This document shows positions 1-11,233 of a stretch of DNA of 64,000 bases, piece after piece. The stretch covers positions 8,511,182 through 8,575,181 of the forward strand of contig JAMXIF010001210.1 in NCBI GenBank assembly GCA_028583685.1, read 5' to 3'. A model generated the notes under the pieces. That model did not search any database. It was given only the letters and a program-made list of their open reading frames with translations, and was not told the origin of the DNA. Numbering within the stretch: the first letter of the stretch is position 1; each line of letters opens with the position of its first letter. The position numbers and the translations under genes are program-made. The DNA is from Petaurus breviceps papuanus. Lineage: Eukaryota; Chordata; Mammalia; Diprotodontia; Petauridae.

Positions 1-715
1 TCCCACATACCCATCAGATTAGCAAAGATGTCAAAAGATACAAATGTTCAATTTTGTAGTGTCTGTGTAAAGAGAGACACATTAATGCACTGTTGGCCCA
101 TCTGTTTTGGGGGGGAAAAATAATAGAATTGTAGTAGCTTCCTAGATTTCAATCTGGAAGGTACATTAAAGACTAGCTATTCCAATTTCTTCATTTATAG
201 AACATGAGCTGAGGCCCAATGAGCTTAGTGATTTATAAAGGTTACATAGGTACCAAATAGTAGTCAAATTAATACTTATGTTCTCTAACTCTAAATCTAG
301 CAGTCTTTTCATTGTACCAGGCAAATTACTAAAATCTTCATATGCTCTGACCCAGCAGTATCATTAGTAGGCAAATATACTATTTGACAGGTCAAAGATA
401 CAGGGAAAATTTATACAAATGCATATATTTATAAGCACATATATATGTGTACACACACATGCACACACAAATACATACACACACACACGCACTGGACACT
501 GGTAGGACAGTGGTAGTCCAATGATTGGGAACAGAGAAGTAAAGTGTGGTAAATGAACATGGCGAAATACCATGCTCTAAGAAATGAGAGATATAAAAAA
601 TTTTGAAACACTTGAGAAGGATTTTATGAACTGATGTAGCACAAAGCAGAATGATAATACCTTAAACCACAACCACAGTACTATAAAGGTAAACAACAAT
701 GAAGATAGCCAAGTA
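1..715 (+). mobile_element. L1 LINE 3' end relic, interrupted
   Basis: Bases 1-105 and 335-715 read as the distal ORF2/3' UTR of a marsupial-type L1: 'cccatcagattagcaaagatg' near the start, 'gcactgttgg' at 90, and 'ctctgacccagcag' at 344. An older-looking CORE-SINE/CR1-type segment separates the two parts at about 125-330. No reading frame survives. A CA/TA-rich microsatellite has grown inside the second part at 434-490. Confidence 0.6.
125..330 (-). mobile_element. MIR/CORE-SINE or CR1-type fragment inside L1
   Basis: It contains the degraded reversed MIR core ('tttatagaacatgagctgag', then a 'gtgatttataaaggttacat' equivalent of the 'aaggtcacac' box). It interrupts the L1 relic around it, so by position it is the later arrival or a recombination product. 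Divergence is high. Confidence 0.4.
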
Positions 716-925
716 TTCCAGCAAATTCAAGAAACATTTATCTAGTGTCTACTGTGTACAAAGAACACGTGCATAAGCCCTGGACATTCAAAGAAAATAT
801 TTGAAGACTTCTGTTTTCCTTTTCTTCCAACCCCCCCACCCCCCAATTGTTCTCTTCTCCGAGCTAAATATTTCTAGTACCTATTAGTGGTGCCCCTTGT
901 CCTCCTCTGGTAAGTATCAGATTGT
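716..925. other. spacer without recognised features
   Basis: AT-rich sequence with a C-run at 831-844. I see no gene or named repeat in it. Confidence 0.5.
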
Positions 926-1105
926 CAATGCTCTTCTTCTTTTGTTAAGCAATCAGGATTAAGTAACTTGCTCAAGGTTACACGGCCAGGTGTTTCTGGG
1001 TGGGAGCTAAGTGTCTGAGACCGGGATTCGATCTCTGGGTCTATCTCAACACTGGAGCCGGTGCTCTTACTCGCTGTGCTACCTGGCCGCCCCAATGCTC
1101 TTCTT
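926..1105 (-). mobile_element. WSINE1-like SINE with perfect target-site duplication
   Basis: The SINE (939-1092) is reversed: the A-rich tail is on the left and the head ends 'ctacctggccgcccc'. It keeps the box complementary to 'aacacctggccgtgtaacc'. Both sides carry the same 13 bases, caatgctcttctt (926-938 and 1093-1105). The perfect duplication and good preservation suggest a fairly young insertion. Confidence 0.8.
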
Positions 1106-1245
1106 AAAAGGGAGAAATGACTCTAACCAGCAAACAGATAACACTAGACCAGACCAGACTAGGTTAGATTCTCACACACACAATGCAGTGCTCTTTATTC
1201 GGAACTCAAAGCGTCTTTCAATCCTGCCTAAGATTTCTTGCAGAG

Positions 1246-1351
1246 ACAGCTAGGTGGTGCAGTGGATAGAGAGTAAGGACTAGAATCAGGAACACCTGAA
1301 TTCAAATCCAGCCTCAGATAACTACTAGCTATATGACCCTGGGCAAGTCAT
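1246..1351 (+). mobile_element. tRNA-derived marsupial SINE (3' truncated)
   Basis: It begins 'acagctaggtggtgcagtgg' and has the B-box-like 'gaattcaaatccagcctcag' and 'gaccctgggcaagtca'. The tail is lost, so it is a retroposon and not a tRNA gene. Confidence 0.75.
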
Positions 1352-1960
1352 AAGAAGTCATATGAAGGTTGTTCATTTTATGCTAATGAATACTACTTCA
1401 GATAAAATAAGGAAATGAATTCGTGAAGAACTTTCTCAAGAAATGGTATCTTTTTGTACCACATTCTCTGATTTTTCCTGTGTTTTTTTTTTTTTCTGGA
1501 CGACATTTACTTTCAAATCAAATAAAACACCAGCCTAGGGTGCGTTGCTTAAATAGAATTAATCTTTCTTAAACTTGTTTTTCAGGTTGACATATTTCTT
1601 GGGTTAAAGAAAACCCATGAATTGTTTTGTTTAGAATGACCTTCTAATGGCTCCATTATTGAGGAAAAGTGATGATAGTATGTTAGCAAACTTCAGATAC
1701 CACCCCTTCACTCCATTTCTCCAGGTGTCTAGGTATGGCATTGTCTCAGTATAGCTAATACCTCAAGCAGCCTTATAGGACAGCTGTCATCAATGACTGC
1801 CTTAAGGTAGTTAGCCCTGCTAATGACTCAGTCTAATAGTCTTGTTTATCTAATTCTACTATACTGACAGATTCAAAAGGAAGCTAATTTCCTTCAGAGA
1901 CAAAGACAAAACAATAGTTCTCAGCACCACTTGTCTAAGTCCTAAACCCACTGACTGAGG
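1352..1960. other. AT-rich spacer
   Basis: No gene or recognisable repeat apart from a T-run at about 1482-1496. Some of it may be unrecognised ancient repeat. Confidence 0.4.
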
Positions 1961-1982
1961 ACACACACACACACACACACAC
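1961..1982. repeat. (CA)n microsatellite
   Basis: An uninterrupted run of about eleven CA units. Confidence 0.95.
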
Positions 1983-2010
1983 AGCAGTGAAGCGGGGTAC
2001 ATAGAGCAAA

Positions 2011-2083
2011 ATCTTTGCCAAGAAAACCCCAAATGGAGTCACAAAGAGGTGAACATTACTGAAAATCACCACAACAGCAACAA
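2011..2083 (+). mobile_element. 3' tail of a long marsupial SINE
   Basis: The sequence 'tctttgccaagaaaacccc' followed by 'aaatggagtcacaaagag' matches the tail of the longer SINE class that is complete elsewhere in this window (for example 55250-55512). The head is missing, so this is a 5'-truncated copy. The tail resembles the 3' end of RTE/BovB LINEs, the presumed source of its mobilising enzymes. Confidence 0.6.
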
Positions 2084-3674
2084 AATAGGTAGAGCAGGAG
2101 GGTAACTGTAAGGAAGTCAGTTATATATAAAGCAAGAATTCTATAAGCAGTATCTATTAGTGGTTTTCTAAGGCTCTGTGTAGAGGGAATCAGCCAACAT
2201 GGGAATGAAGATAGTTGGGTGAAAGATGGACTCATTATAATAATCAGTTCAAAGAAAATTTATCTACTATACTGGTTATTTATTCAGCCTAGCTATTTAT
2301 ATAACCTGAATATAGATCCAATTTCCTGTGGAGGCAGGGAATTGGCTGCATTTAACAGTACACCTGATCCGTGATCTTCTATGGACTGAACCTGGGATTC
2401 ACATCTTAGGCATGCATTTTGGGTGCCATTTCTATAGCATTGGTAGTTAGAATATTTATTGGGCCAACAAAGATCTTATTTAAAGAAAACTGATAGCTTT
2501 AGTAAGGATTAAAACATACCATGGATAAGTATACATATTTAATTCTCTGTTTAACCATATTACTCTGCAATTTTTTTTAAAACAAAGAGGAAAAAAATGT
2601 AAATTTGCCCTATCTTTTAAAATCCATGAAAGAGAATACTTAAAAACATAACTTCTTAACTTGTAGTCTGAAAACTTTTTATCACTCTATTTAAATAGAA
2701 TTGATATAATTTGTAATTTTATATTTTTTATGCATTTACAAATATTATTCTTAAAAGGGGCTATAGGTTTCTCTAAACTACAAAAGGGGTCTTTGTTACA
2801 AAAATATCAAGGACACCCTTGCTTTTAAACATGTTTGGTAATAGATTATCTAGTTTCCTGATTTAGGGAGTAATGTGGTATATGATTCCTGAAAGGGAAA
2901 CAAAAATATATTCTGTATGTTGCATTAAGGTAATATTTTGTGTGATATAATGAGATTTATAAGATCTCTAGATCTCTAATCAATTCTGTTTAAATAAAAA
3001 TATTTTAAAGTGTTTTAATTTTACCTAGATAGTAACTCATTGTAAAACCATTAATTTGAAGTTAGAGATTAATTATATCCTGTCCCCATCTCTTCCTTTA
3101 TGTGAAGATGCTTCTGGGGACTGGTACCTAGTACTTATTAGGTAACTGTAGCAATGGTTACCTAAAAGTATTGAAACTTCTGGTGTTAATTTCTACATAA
3201 AGAGATGGGTCAGATATTTAGACTGACTATTATGCAAATTATCAAACATAGGATTTTATTTAGTTTCTTTGTTACTTCATTGGACAAAATATTCTTTTAA
3301 AGAAATGTAATTTGTAGTAAAGGTATATTGTTTGAAATAAGTAAGGAAAGTTAGTTACCAAATTAAGAGAAAATAACTTTTACTTATTGGAAGACACAAA
3401 TAGATATTTAATTCTTGATGTTTTATTTATAGGTAGTGACAGTTAAAACAATAGTTGTTTTTTTATCAATACGTGTTTAATTTTATGATATAATTTTCAC
3501 AACTCAGGGAAGGCAATCACTTATAAAGCATTCGTGGTTTTCTGAAACTAGTTCTCTATTCTGTTTTCATGAAGAGACTTTTGTGCACTAATTTATGTGT
3601 TCTTTGAAAAAGACTAATCTTTCCATCTATAATATAGTTAAATAACTAGTATTTTTCTGCAAAAAAATGGATTT
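2084..3674. other. AT-rich spacer, no recognised features
   Basis: About 1.6 kb with no gene, no clear repeat and no sizeable open frame. The base composition is strongly AT-rich. Confidence 0.45.
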
Positions 3675-3710
3675 TGATGATGATGAGGGTGGTGGTGATG
3701 ATGATGATGG
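3675..3710. repeat. (GAT)n/(GGT)n trinucleotide repeat
   Basis: Imperfect GAT and GGT triplets over about 36 bases. No open frame of note contains it. Confidence 0.85.
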
Positions 3711-3799
3711 GTAAAAGGATTTTGGTCAAGTGTGACTGAAATTATATGATATCTAATTCTGAACTTCAGCAATTTTATGCTTGAAAAATTAGATCTTTC

Positions 3800-3960
3800 A
3801 CATAGTCATTGAAACCCAGAGTGGGAAGGAACACCAAAGGCCACCTGCCTTAATCTATACCTGAAAAAGAACCCTTTCTGCAAGATCCCTGGCAAATAAT
3901 ATCTTCCCAGATCTTGAATGATCATAGGGGCATCTGGGATTTTGCTTTAAAATGCAATAG
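3800..3960 (-). mobile_element. CR1/L3 LINE 3' fragment
   Basis: Text such as 'cattgaaacccagagtggga', 'aggaacaccaaaggccacct' and 'aagatccctggcaaataat' follows the reversed 3' part of CR1/L3 LINEs ('tggaagggaccttagaggccatc'-like). It is strongly diverged. Confidence 0.5.
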
Positions 3961-4327
3961 CCATAATGGAAAGTTGCTTTATTCTTAGCAGATGGTGGGT
4001 TCAATGCTTAGTTGGACCCTGACCTGCTCATAACTCTTCATGGTCATTGTGTCCTCCTCCCATGAATCACTGCTTTACCAAAAGGAAGATGGCATAGAGA
4101 CAATCTGTGACAAAAATAATGAGCCCTGTCACCTTCTCCCAAATGTTCTACAAATAGTGAACTCAGTTCTAACCCTACTCATTTTCCCTCCTCCACAATG
4201 AGATGATCTACTGACAATTTTTTCTTCACTTCATCCTTTGTCCTTTTTGACTTTTCTTGCCTCCCCATCTTTAATATTCTCAATATCTTGACTGCAGGTT
4301 TCAAACTACACATGAACTATACATTAT

Positions 4328-4432
4328 AGGATGATAGAATTAGAGGTTAAAGGGGATTCCTAGTCAAGCCACCTCTTTATAGATGAGTAAATTGAAACGA
4401 TGGAGGTCAATAGATTTTCCAAAGGTGAATAA
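4328..4432 (-). mobile_element. MIR/CR1-type fragment
   Basis: The phrases 'tagaattagaggttaaaggg' and 'ctttatagatgagtaaattg' are degraded versions of the reversed MIR/CR1 boxes seen more clearly at 12.3 and 13.0 kb. Confidence 0.5.
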
Positions 4433-5184
4433 AGAGATTAAAATTAAGAAATAAATTGGGTTAAACAATAACCCTTTCTCTCACCTTCCTTTCTACTAGA
4501 AAGGAGTTCCCTTTCTACTAGAAAATAAATGAATGGGGAAATATATTTACATAGCATATAAATAGAAAAACATTTCATTCTGTTCTCTCAAAAAAATAGT
4601 TAAGTTTTATATAGTGCTTTAACATTCACAAAGTGCTTTACGTGTATTACCTCATTTAATAGATAACATTAATTTGATTGGGTCAAAAATATGGAAAAGG
4701 GGAGGAGCCAAGATTGCAGCATAGAAGCAGGAAAACTCCTTGAACTCCCCCTATAACCACCTCAAGTATCTATAAAATATGACTCTAAACAATCTTTAGA
4801 GCTACAGAGCCCACAAAGTGACAAAGAGAAACAAAACTCCTCCTGAAGGCAGCCTGGCAGGCTGGCAGGAAGAGTTCATTGCAGTGTGCTGGGAGCCCAG
4901 CCCAGCCCAGCATAAACTCATGGTTTTAGCCCCAGGGTGGCCCCAACCAGTGGCTGCAGCTGACTTTGGAAGAGTGGATCACCAGCAGCAATGGCAGTTT
5001 CCAAAATTATCAACCCAAAAAAGTAAAAGGACAATGAAGAACTCTGTTGGAACTGGGGGAGACAGAGTATGGTCCAGTCTCAGCCACTAAAGAGAGAAGC
5101 AGGTGCCATGGCCCTACAGCCGCCTTGACCTGGTTGTTCCAGAGCACCTGGCCTGTGGATCGTAGGTGGACCCGGAAACTGATT

Positions 5185-5307
5185 NNNNNNNNNNNNNNNN
5201 NNNNNNNNNNNNNNNNNNNNNNNNNNNNNNNNNNNNNNNNNNNNNNNNNNNNNNNNNNNNNNNNNNNNNNNNNNNNNNNNNNNNGGGGGGGGGGGGGGGG
5301 GGGGGGG
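5185..5307. other. 100-base assembly gap followed by a 23-base G run
   Basis: N runs from 5185 to 5284, and 5285-5307 is pure G. The open frames spanning this gap are artefacts of translating N. The poly-G beside it is a likely cause, or result, of the sequencing break. Confidence 0.95.
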
Positions 5308-5465
5308 AGTGATCACTCTTGCTTTGTCTGGCCTGGATCTGGATCGCTGTTTTGGATGGATGTCCTGGGTTGTGTGACCAGTGAGCCTGGTAGGGGACTA
5401 CAGAGAGGGAACCTAATTAATAGCTCTGGCAGCTGCAAAACCCCCAGCAATTTGGGACAAAGCTC

Positions 5466-6640
5466 TTGTCTCTGGAAGTAGAATTCTACTGTGGCAAAGA
5501 CCTCAAAAGCCAAGTAATTGAGTGGCAACATGAGCAAGCAAAGCAAGCACAGCAATTAAACTTTAGAATCCTTTTTTGGGGACAAAAAAAGATCAACACA
5601 TGGAACAGGAGGAAGACAGTGAAATCAGAGCTCCTGCACCAAAAGCTTTCAAGAAAAATACAATTCATTACAGGGCAAGGAGGAGCTCAAGAAGGATTTT
5701 GAAAATCAAGTAAGAGAAGTGGAGGAAAAATTGGGAAGAGAAATGAGAATGATGCAAGAAAATCATGAAAAGAGAGTCAATAACCTGATGGAAGAAAATA
5801 ATACCTTAAAATACAGATTAACTCAAATGGCAAAAGAGGCCCAAAAAGCCAATGAGGAGAAGAATGCCTTAAAAAGCCAAATTTTCCAGATGGAAGAAGA
5901 AATTCAAAAGCTCACTGAAGTGAATAATTCCTTCAGAATTAAATTGGAGCAAATGGAAGCTAATGACTTTATGAGAAATCAAGATACTATTAAATAGATC
6001 CAAACAAATGAAAAAAATATATGGCAATGTGAAATATCTCATTGGAAAAGCCACTGACCTAGAAAAGAGATTCAGGAGAGATAATTTAAAAATTATTGGA
6101 CTACTGGAAATCCATAATCAAAAAAAAAAAAAGAAAATTATCAAGGAAAATTGGCCTGATATTTTAGAACCAGAGGGCAAAATAGAAATTGAAAGAATTC
6201 ACTGATAATCTCTTGAAAAAGATCCGAAAAAGGAAACTCCTAGGAATATCATAGCCAGGTTCTGGAATTCCCAGATCAAGGAGAAAATATTACAAGCAGC
6301 CAAGAAGAAAATTTGAATATTGTATTTAATAAATAAATATAATATAAAAATAAATAAAAATAATAAACAAGACCTGGCAGCTTCTACACTGAGGGATCAA
6401 AGGGCTTGGAATATAATATTCTGGAGGGCAAAGGAGCTGGGATTAAAACCAAAAATCACCTACCCAGCAAAATTGAGTATCATGTTTCAGGGGCAAATAT
6501 GATCGTTCTATGAAATAGAGGACTTTCAAGCATTCTTGATGAAAAAACCAGAGTTGAATAGAAAATTTGACATTCAAATACAAGAAGCAAGAAAAGCATG
6601 GAAGGTAAACAGGGAAAAGAGATTATGAGGAATTTATCAC
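5466..6640 (+). pseudogene. L1 ORF1 (RNA-binding chaperone) relic
   Basis: In an active LINE, ORF1 encodes the trimeric RNA-binding protein that coats L1 RNA in the cytoplasm. This copy shows the family parts in order but split over several frames. An N-terminal stretch lies at 5466-5702. A heptad-rich coiled coil lies at 5719-5997 (for example KLGREMRMMQENHEKRVNNL). An RRM-like entry 'RRDNLKIIGLLE' is near 6080, then 'IEIERIH' near 6190. A C-terminal domain has 'PRNIIARFWNSQIKEKILQA' near 6240 and 'KITYPAKLS' near 6460, equivalent to 'RISYPAKLSF' of human ORF1p. At least two frame changes and several stops separate these parts, so no protein can be made. The gap at 5185-5284 lies upstream. 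Confidence 0.75.
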
Positions 6641-7084
6641 AGTTGAACTATTTACATGACTACATCGAAAAATGATAATTGTACCTTATGAAACTTTTGA
6701 AAGAACAGGAAGACAGAAGGGAATGGGCCAATGTTACACTAATTGAATTTGGTTTAGGGAGGGAATGACATACATAATCAATTGGGAATCTTGCCCTACA
6801 GGAAAGTGGGGGGAAGGGGATGAGAGGGGTGATGATGACAGTTTGGGGAAGGGTAGTTAGTAGCACACACTTTTGAAAAGGGGTAGGGTCAAAGCAGAGA
6901 ATAGAACAAGTGGGGGGAAGGATAGTATGGAGGGAAATATAGTCTTTCATAATATATCCACTATGGAAATATTTTGTGTAACTACACATATACAACCAAA
7001 TGAAATTGCTTATCTTCCCAATAAGGGTGGGTGACAAAGGAGGAAGGGAAAGAATCTGGAACTCAAAGTTTTAAAATAAAATGT

Positions 7085-7350
7085 TTAAAAAATATTATTA
7101 TTATTATTTTTACATGCAACTAGGAAATAAGCTATACAGGCACTAGGGTATGGAGATCCATTTTGCCCTATCAGAAAGTCAGAGGGAGAATGGGGGAGGA
7201 TATAGGAGAGAGCAGATTGGGGGAGGGTATATACAGTGGGATCACTGTTTTGGGGTGGTGGGTAGGGGAAAGATGGGGAGAAAATTTGTAACTCAAAATC
7301 TTGTGGAAATGAATGTTGTAAACTAAAAATAAACATAAAATTTAATTTTA
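7085..7350 (+). mobile_element. second, tandem L1/HAL1 3' UTR
   Basis: After an A/T-rich join (7076-7112) comes a second sequence with the same plan as 6740-7080. It has a 'ccattttgccctatcagaaa' equivalent of 'aatcttgccctacaggaaag', a G-rich tract, then 'gtaactcaaaatcttgtgg' and an A-rich end. The common target-site duplication lies outside both tails. Confidence 0.6.
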
Positions 7351-7365
7351 AAAAGTATGGAAAAG

Positions 7366-9300
7366 AAAGTTCAGGTAGTTGGCATGTCAAAAGACCTAGA
7401 AGTTGTAAGAGTATTTAAGCAGGATAAATGGCAAGAATCATACTCCTTAGGTTATGACATTAGGACAGATGACAGTATAGAGTATAATCATACACCTGAC
7501 TCTAAGGTATAGAGTCAGGGCAAATGGCAAGGCCTAGAGGATCTTATGAGTCAATAGTAAGGAAGATGGTAAGACCTGGTGGTTCTCAGTCTTGTGTAAA
7601 GCAAGATCATTCCTTATTATCATTCAAATTGTATGAACTATCATGCCTGGAGGGGTTCCAAGACTGGGGAGAGGTGAGTGGAGAAAGGGGGAAGGAATGG
7701 GATCATGTTACCCTGCCCTCGTCTTGGATGGGTTTTGTAATGACTGAGGGCTAAAGCAGGTTCCAAAATTCCTATACCTTTGGTATGATCTTGAAGATAA
7801 GATAATTTACTTTTGATTCCCATTCTATGTTTCGTCCCATGTATACACAGTGTTGACCACTTAACCTGACTTTCTCCACATTAAGGGCTTATGCAGCACA
7901 AGTTAGTAATCAGCTGCTAGTTCGGCTTCTCTCACAACATAATTATGATTGGGGGAAAAGGATTTCTTAATATTTTTGTACCAAAGTTGCTATAGCAACA
8001 CAATACATTTATTTTATTAACATGGAAAATCTTTTTATTGTTCAATTCTCTGCTCTCTGGAAAGGTTTCTTCCAGGATACAATCACAATTAAACAATGCT
8101 TTCAGAAATTCAGAAATTGAACTGGTTCTAGTAGAAGTTGGTGACAATGTAAAACAATTTCACTTATCTGCAAAGCATACTGCTTAAAAGGAAATTTAGG
8201 GATGGTTTTTCAATGCTTGTCATTTCTTATTAGGGTCAATTTGACTCAAGCTCAGCTTTCACAGGTTATAACGTCACAGGAATTTTCCATTTAATTATGG
8301 CCTTTCAATACTCCCCAGGGCCAGTTTTCTTTTTGCATGTATCATTTCCAAGAATATGTGTTGCTTCCATGTAACATTAGTGACTACATATACTCATCAA
8401 AAAGACACCTAACGGTCAACTCTATCACACTCTCCAACAAAATATAGAACCATTGCATAGGATCAAATGACAGATTGTTGCAGTTTAAATTGCCAAGCTC
8501 AATAGATTGACAACCAGTGCAATAATTGTAGATAGGTACTTGTATACTCTTCCTACATTGATCTGATAATCATTGAATTTGCAACATACTGCATTAGTGG
8601 TAGGAGACTCAATGAGCACGTATCTGTGTATGTGTATGTATATGTGTGTGTAAGTACATATATATTTATTTTAGTATTAGTGGTAGCAAATCCAATCAGT
8701 AGTTGCTTTTGCCCAGTTTCTCCACTTGATCATAGAGCAATATATACTAGATTTCTAGGGATTTTGTTTGTTTGTTTTGTTTTGTTGTAACAAAATTAAG
8801 TAGTTGTGAAACGTTTACCCAAGGATAAAACATGTTATCATAATGCAGAATCCTGACCAGGAGATATCTGGAGCAAAGCGGGAAGCAAGACAGATTGGAA
8901 AAAGGAATCATATTTTTGAGTTTGGGAATTTCTCAGATTGCAGGTCACTCAAGCAATGGATATATTGAAGAAAAAAATAGAATGTGGAAAAAGTGATGTG
9001 AGTAGAAAAAAAGGTGAAATTTTAAAAAAGTAAATTTTAATTTTTGTTTATTTGTCTTATCCATATTTTCCTATATATTCATGTCTGCCTGCAAGAGAGC
9101 AAGACCTTAAAACAAAGTATAAAAAAGAGGGTTTAGGGGGAAGAGAATAGCTCAGCAGAACTAACCAACCTATTGGAAAAAGCTAACATATATAATGTTC
9201 TACCTCCCAAGTCTTCCACCTCTTCAAAGGGGATCGGGAGAAAGAAATACTTTCTAATATAAGTAGTATAATTTTATTACCCCTGAGTCTGGCAGAGGTC
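7366..9300. other. AT-rich spacer with small simple repeats
   Basis: No gene is supported. TG/TA-rich text lies at 8625-8665 and a TTTG run at 8765-8785. Short open frames here lack codon-like structure or recognisable domains. Confidence 0.45.
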
Positions 9301-9324
9301 ATACACAATCTAAGGCAATACTCA

Positions 9325-9475
9325 TTTTTTTAAAGCAATTGGGGTTAAGTAACTTGCTCAAGGTTACACTGCCAGGTGTTTCTGGGTGGGTGCTAAGTGT
9401 CTGAGACCAGATTCGATGCCAGCTCATCCCGACTCTACTGGGTGCTCTTACTTGCTGTGCTACCTGGCTGCCCCG
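9325..9475 (-). mobile_element. WSINE1-like SINE
   Basis: Reversed copy with 'caattggggttaagtaactt', 'gcccaggtgtttctgggtgg'-type text and the head 'ctacctggctgcccc' at its right end. Confidence 0.75.
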
Positions 9476-9539
9476 ACATTTCTCATTTCTAGATGATCTT
9501 TCAAGGAAGGGAAATTCTGTTTCCAATAGAAGATAACTT

Positions 9540-9648
9540 CCTTGAGGGCAGGGAGGTTTTTCTGTTTTGTCTTTGTATCCTCCTTAACTCACTTGCATAT
9601 AGCAGGTGCTTAGAAAATGTTTGCTGTTAAATTATTTGGACTGAATTC
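9540..9648 (+). mobile_element. MIR/L2-type 3' end fragment
   Basis: The run 'ccttgagggcagggaggttt', 'gtctttgtatcctcctt' and 'agcaggtgcttagaaaatgt' is the familiar 3' end shared by L2 and CORE-SINE elements. Confidence 0.55.
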
Positions 9649-9791
9649 CAGTGATTTAGGTGATAATAGCTAAGAAAAATAAATAATTAGGGATCCCTGT
9701 TTATATCCTATGCAGAAGCTTGTAATGAATTCTCCAAGGAGCTCACTAGAAAATGTTATCATAAAGGTATCTTCCCCTTTCTTTCAGGACT

Positions 9792-10000
9792 CAATGACTG
9801 ATTTTTTTTTTTGCTCTTATTTTTTTTTTTTTTGGATGGGGGAAGGTAGGGCAATTAGGGTTATGTGACTAGCCCAAGGTCATATAACTAGTTTTTTGTG
9901 TTAAGTGTCTGAAGTGTCTAAGGCCAGATTTGAACTCAGATCCTCCTGACTCCAGGGCCTGTGCTTTACACACTGAACCACCTAGCTGCCCAATGACTGA
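9792..10000 (-). mobile_element. tRNA-derived SINE with 10-bp target-site duplication
   Basis: Reversed SINE (9802-9990) ending 'aaccacctagctgcc'. The bases caatgactga occur on both sides (9792-9801 and 9991-10000). The left end is a T-run, the complement of the A tail. Confidence 0.8.
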
Positions 10001-10250
10001 AATTTTAGAGTTGGCCAGAATACAGATAGCCTGAAGAGAACTATACAAAAACTAGGGGAAAAAGTACTACTTACTGTTGCTAACTTGTGGATCCTATGTC
10101 TAGGCTGCCATGTGGCAGCTTAAAGGTTGCTGCCAGCTCTGGCAGAAGAAGAATGGTATCAGAAGTCAAGTGTTAGCCAAAATATCTATCTGAAGGGAAG
10201 TAGGTGATTAGTGAGAGTCCTTTCACCAATCTTGATACTGCCACCAATAA

Positions 10251-10437
10251 GAGAGCTTCAGGAGGCAGCTAGATGATGCAGTGAATAGAGCACTGGCTCT
10301 GGAGTTAGGAGGACCTGAGTTCAAATCCGTCCTCAGAAACTTAACACTTACTAGCCGTGTGACCTTGGGCAGGTCACTTAATCCTAATTTCCCTGCCTTC
10401 CCCTCTCCCCCCCAAAAAAGAAAGAGAGAGAGCTTCA
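10251..10437 (+). mobile_element. tRNA-derived SINE with 10-bp target-site duplication
   Basis: The SINE (10261-10427) begins 'ggaggcagctagatgatgca' and carries 'cctgagttcaaatccgtcct'. Both flanks are gagagcttca. Its tail is C-rich then A-rich, as in other copies here. Confidence 0.8.
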
Positions 10438-10897
10438 GAAAACATGACTGAGTAAAAATAGACCTTAATATTTAGACATGGAGGAATCAGTAACAAAGAG
10501 CTTATCACCCGGTAGTATTGGTAAACTGAATTTGCATTCATCACTGCTTCTATTAATCCTTTGAATTTATGCTAAGTGATTGAGGTTCCAGACATATGCA
10601 ACATAACTTTTTTCATAAATAATACAGTGAGTAAAGCACTCACCAAAGTGAATTTATTTTCAGTAGACAGTTAAGTAATTCATTTTAGAATTTCCCCCCT
10701 TTCCTTTTTGGCAAATTGTAGCATCTGATCACATTGAAACAAAAATAAATCTATAAAAATAAAGTAGAACCCTGTTATGGTCCTCAAGTCAAAGAAAAGA
10801 AATAATATTCAGTTCTTTAGCTTCAGGAATTACAGCGAGTATACTCTGCAGTACTTTAAAGTTATAAATGGCAGAACTAGTAGAGAGCTTAGAAATC
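10438..10897. other. spacer without recognised features
   Basis: AT-rich text. I see no repeat or gene. Confidence 0.45.
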
Positions 10898-11233
10898 ATC
10901 TAATTCAGGGGTTCTTAACACTTTTTTTGTATCATGGAACCCTTTTGCTTTCTAGGGTTCTTATGGATCCCTTCTAAGGATAACATTTTTTTTAAATCAT
11001 AAAATGCACAGGATTACAAAGGAAACTAATTATATTGAAAGATAGATATAGATACACACACATATTTGTAAATATATGTCTATATGTATGTATACATGTA
11101 TGTACATGTATACACACATATGTATGTATATGTACATGTGGTACACACACCTACCTATATCTATAGCTAGCTAGCTATCATCTTTCTGTAGAATAAGTTC
11201 ATGGACCACAGATTAAGAACTCCCGTTCTAGTT
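10898..11233. mobile_element. hAT-type MITE with internal microsatellite
   Basis: The ends are inverted: caggggttcttaa at 10906 and ttaagaactcccg ending 11225. The flanking 8-mers atctaatt and ttctagtt agree at 6 of 8 positions, as expected for an old hAT insertion. The inner text ('catggaacccttttgctttc', 'ggattacaaaggaaactaat') matches a common mammalian non-coding hAT group. A (TA/CA)-rich microsatellite has expanded at about 11040-11180. No transposase is present. Confidence 0.7.

Larger units (their letters stand above)
4685..7365 (+). mobile_element. HAL1-like non-autonomous L1, near full span, with target-site duplication
   Basis: The element runs from 'gggaggagccaagattgcag' (about 4700), a typical marsupial L1 5' start, to an A-rich end at about 7350. 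Flanking copies of a 15-base duplication differ at one base: aaaaatatggaaaag (4685-4699) and aaaagtatggaaaag (7351-7365). Inside are a 5' UTR-like part, a broken ORF1 (about 5460-6640) and a G-rich 3' UTR. No endonuclease or reverse transcriptase region lies between ORF1 and the tail, so it matches the half-LINE (HAL1) layout, mobilised by enzymes from full L1s. A 100-N assembly gap lies at 5185-5284. There are two consecutive 3' tails (ends near 7090 and 7350). Confidence 0.75.

Noticed and set aside
5047-5481. 144-codon open frame across the gap
   Set aside because: A third of it is N and poly-G. The rest is L1 5' region with no protein similarity that I can see.
6660-7037. 125-codon minus-strand frame
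   Set aside because: It is antisense to the G-rich 3' UTR of the HAL1-like element. The proline/serine-rich reading is a by-product of that composition.
10261-10427. tRNA gene-like A and B boxes in SINE heads
   Set aside because: The heads are tRNA-derived but carry SINE bodies, A tails and target-site duplications, so they are retroposons.
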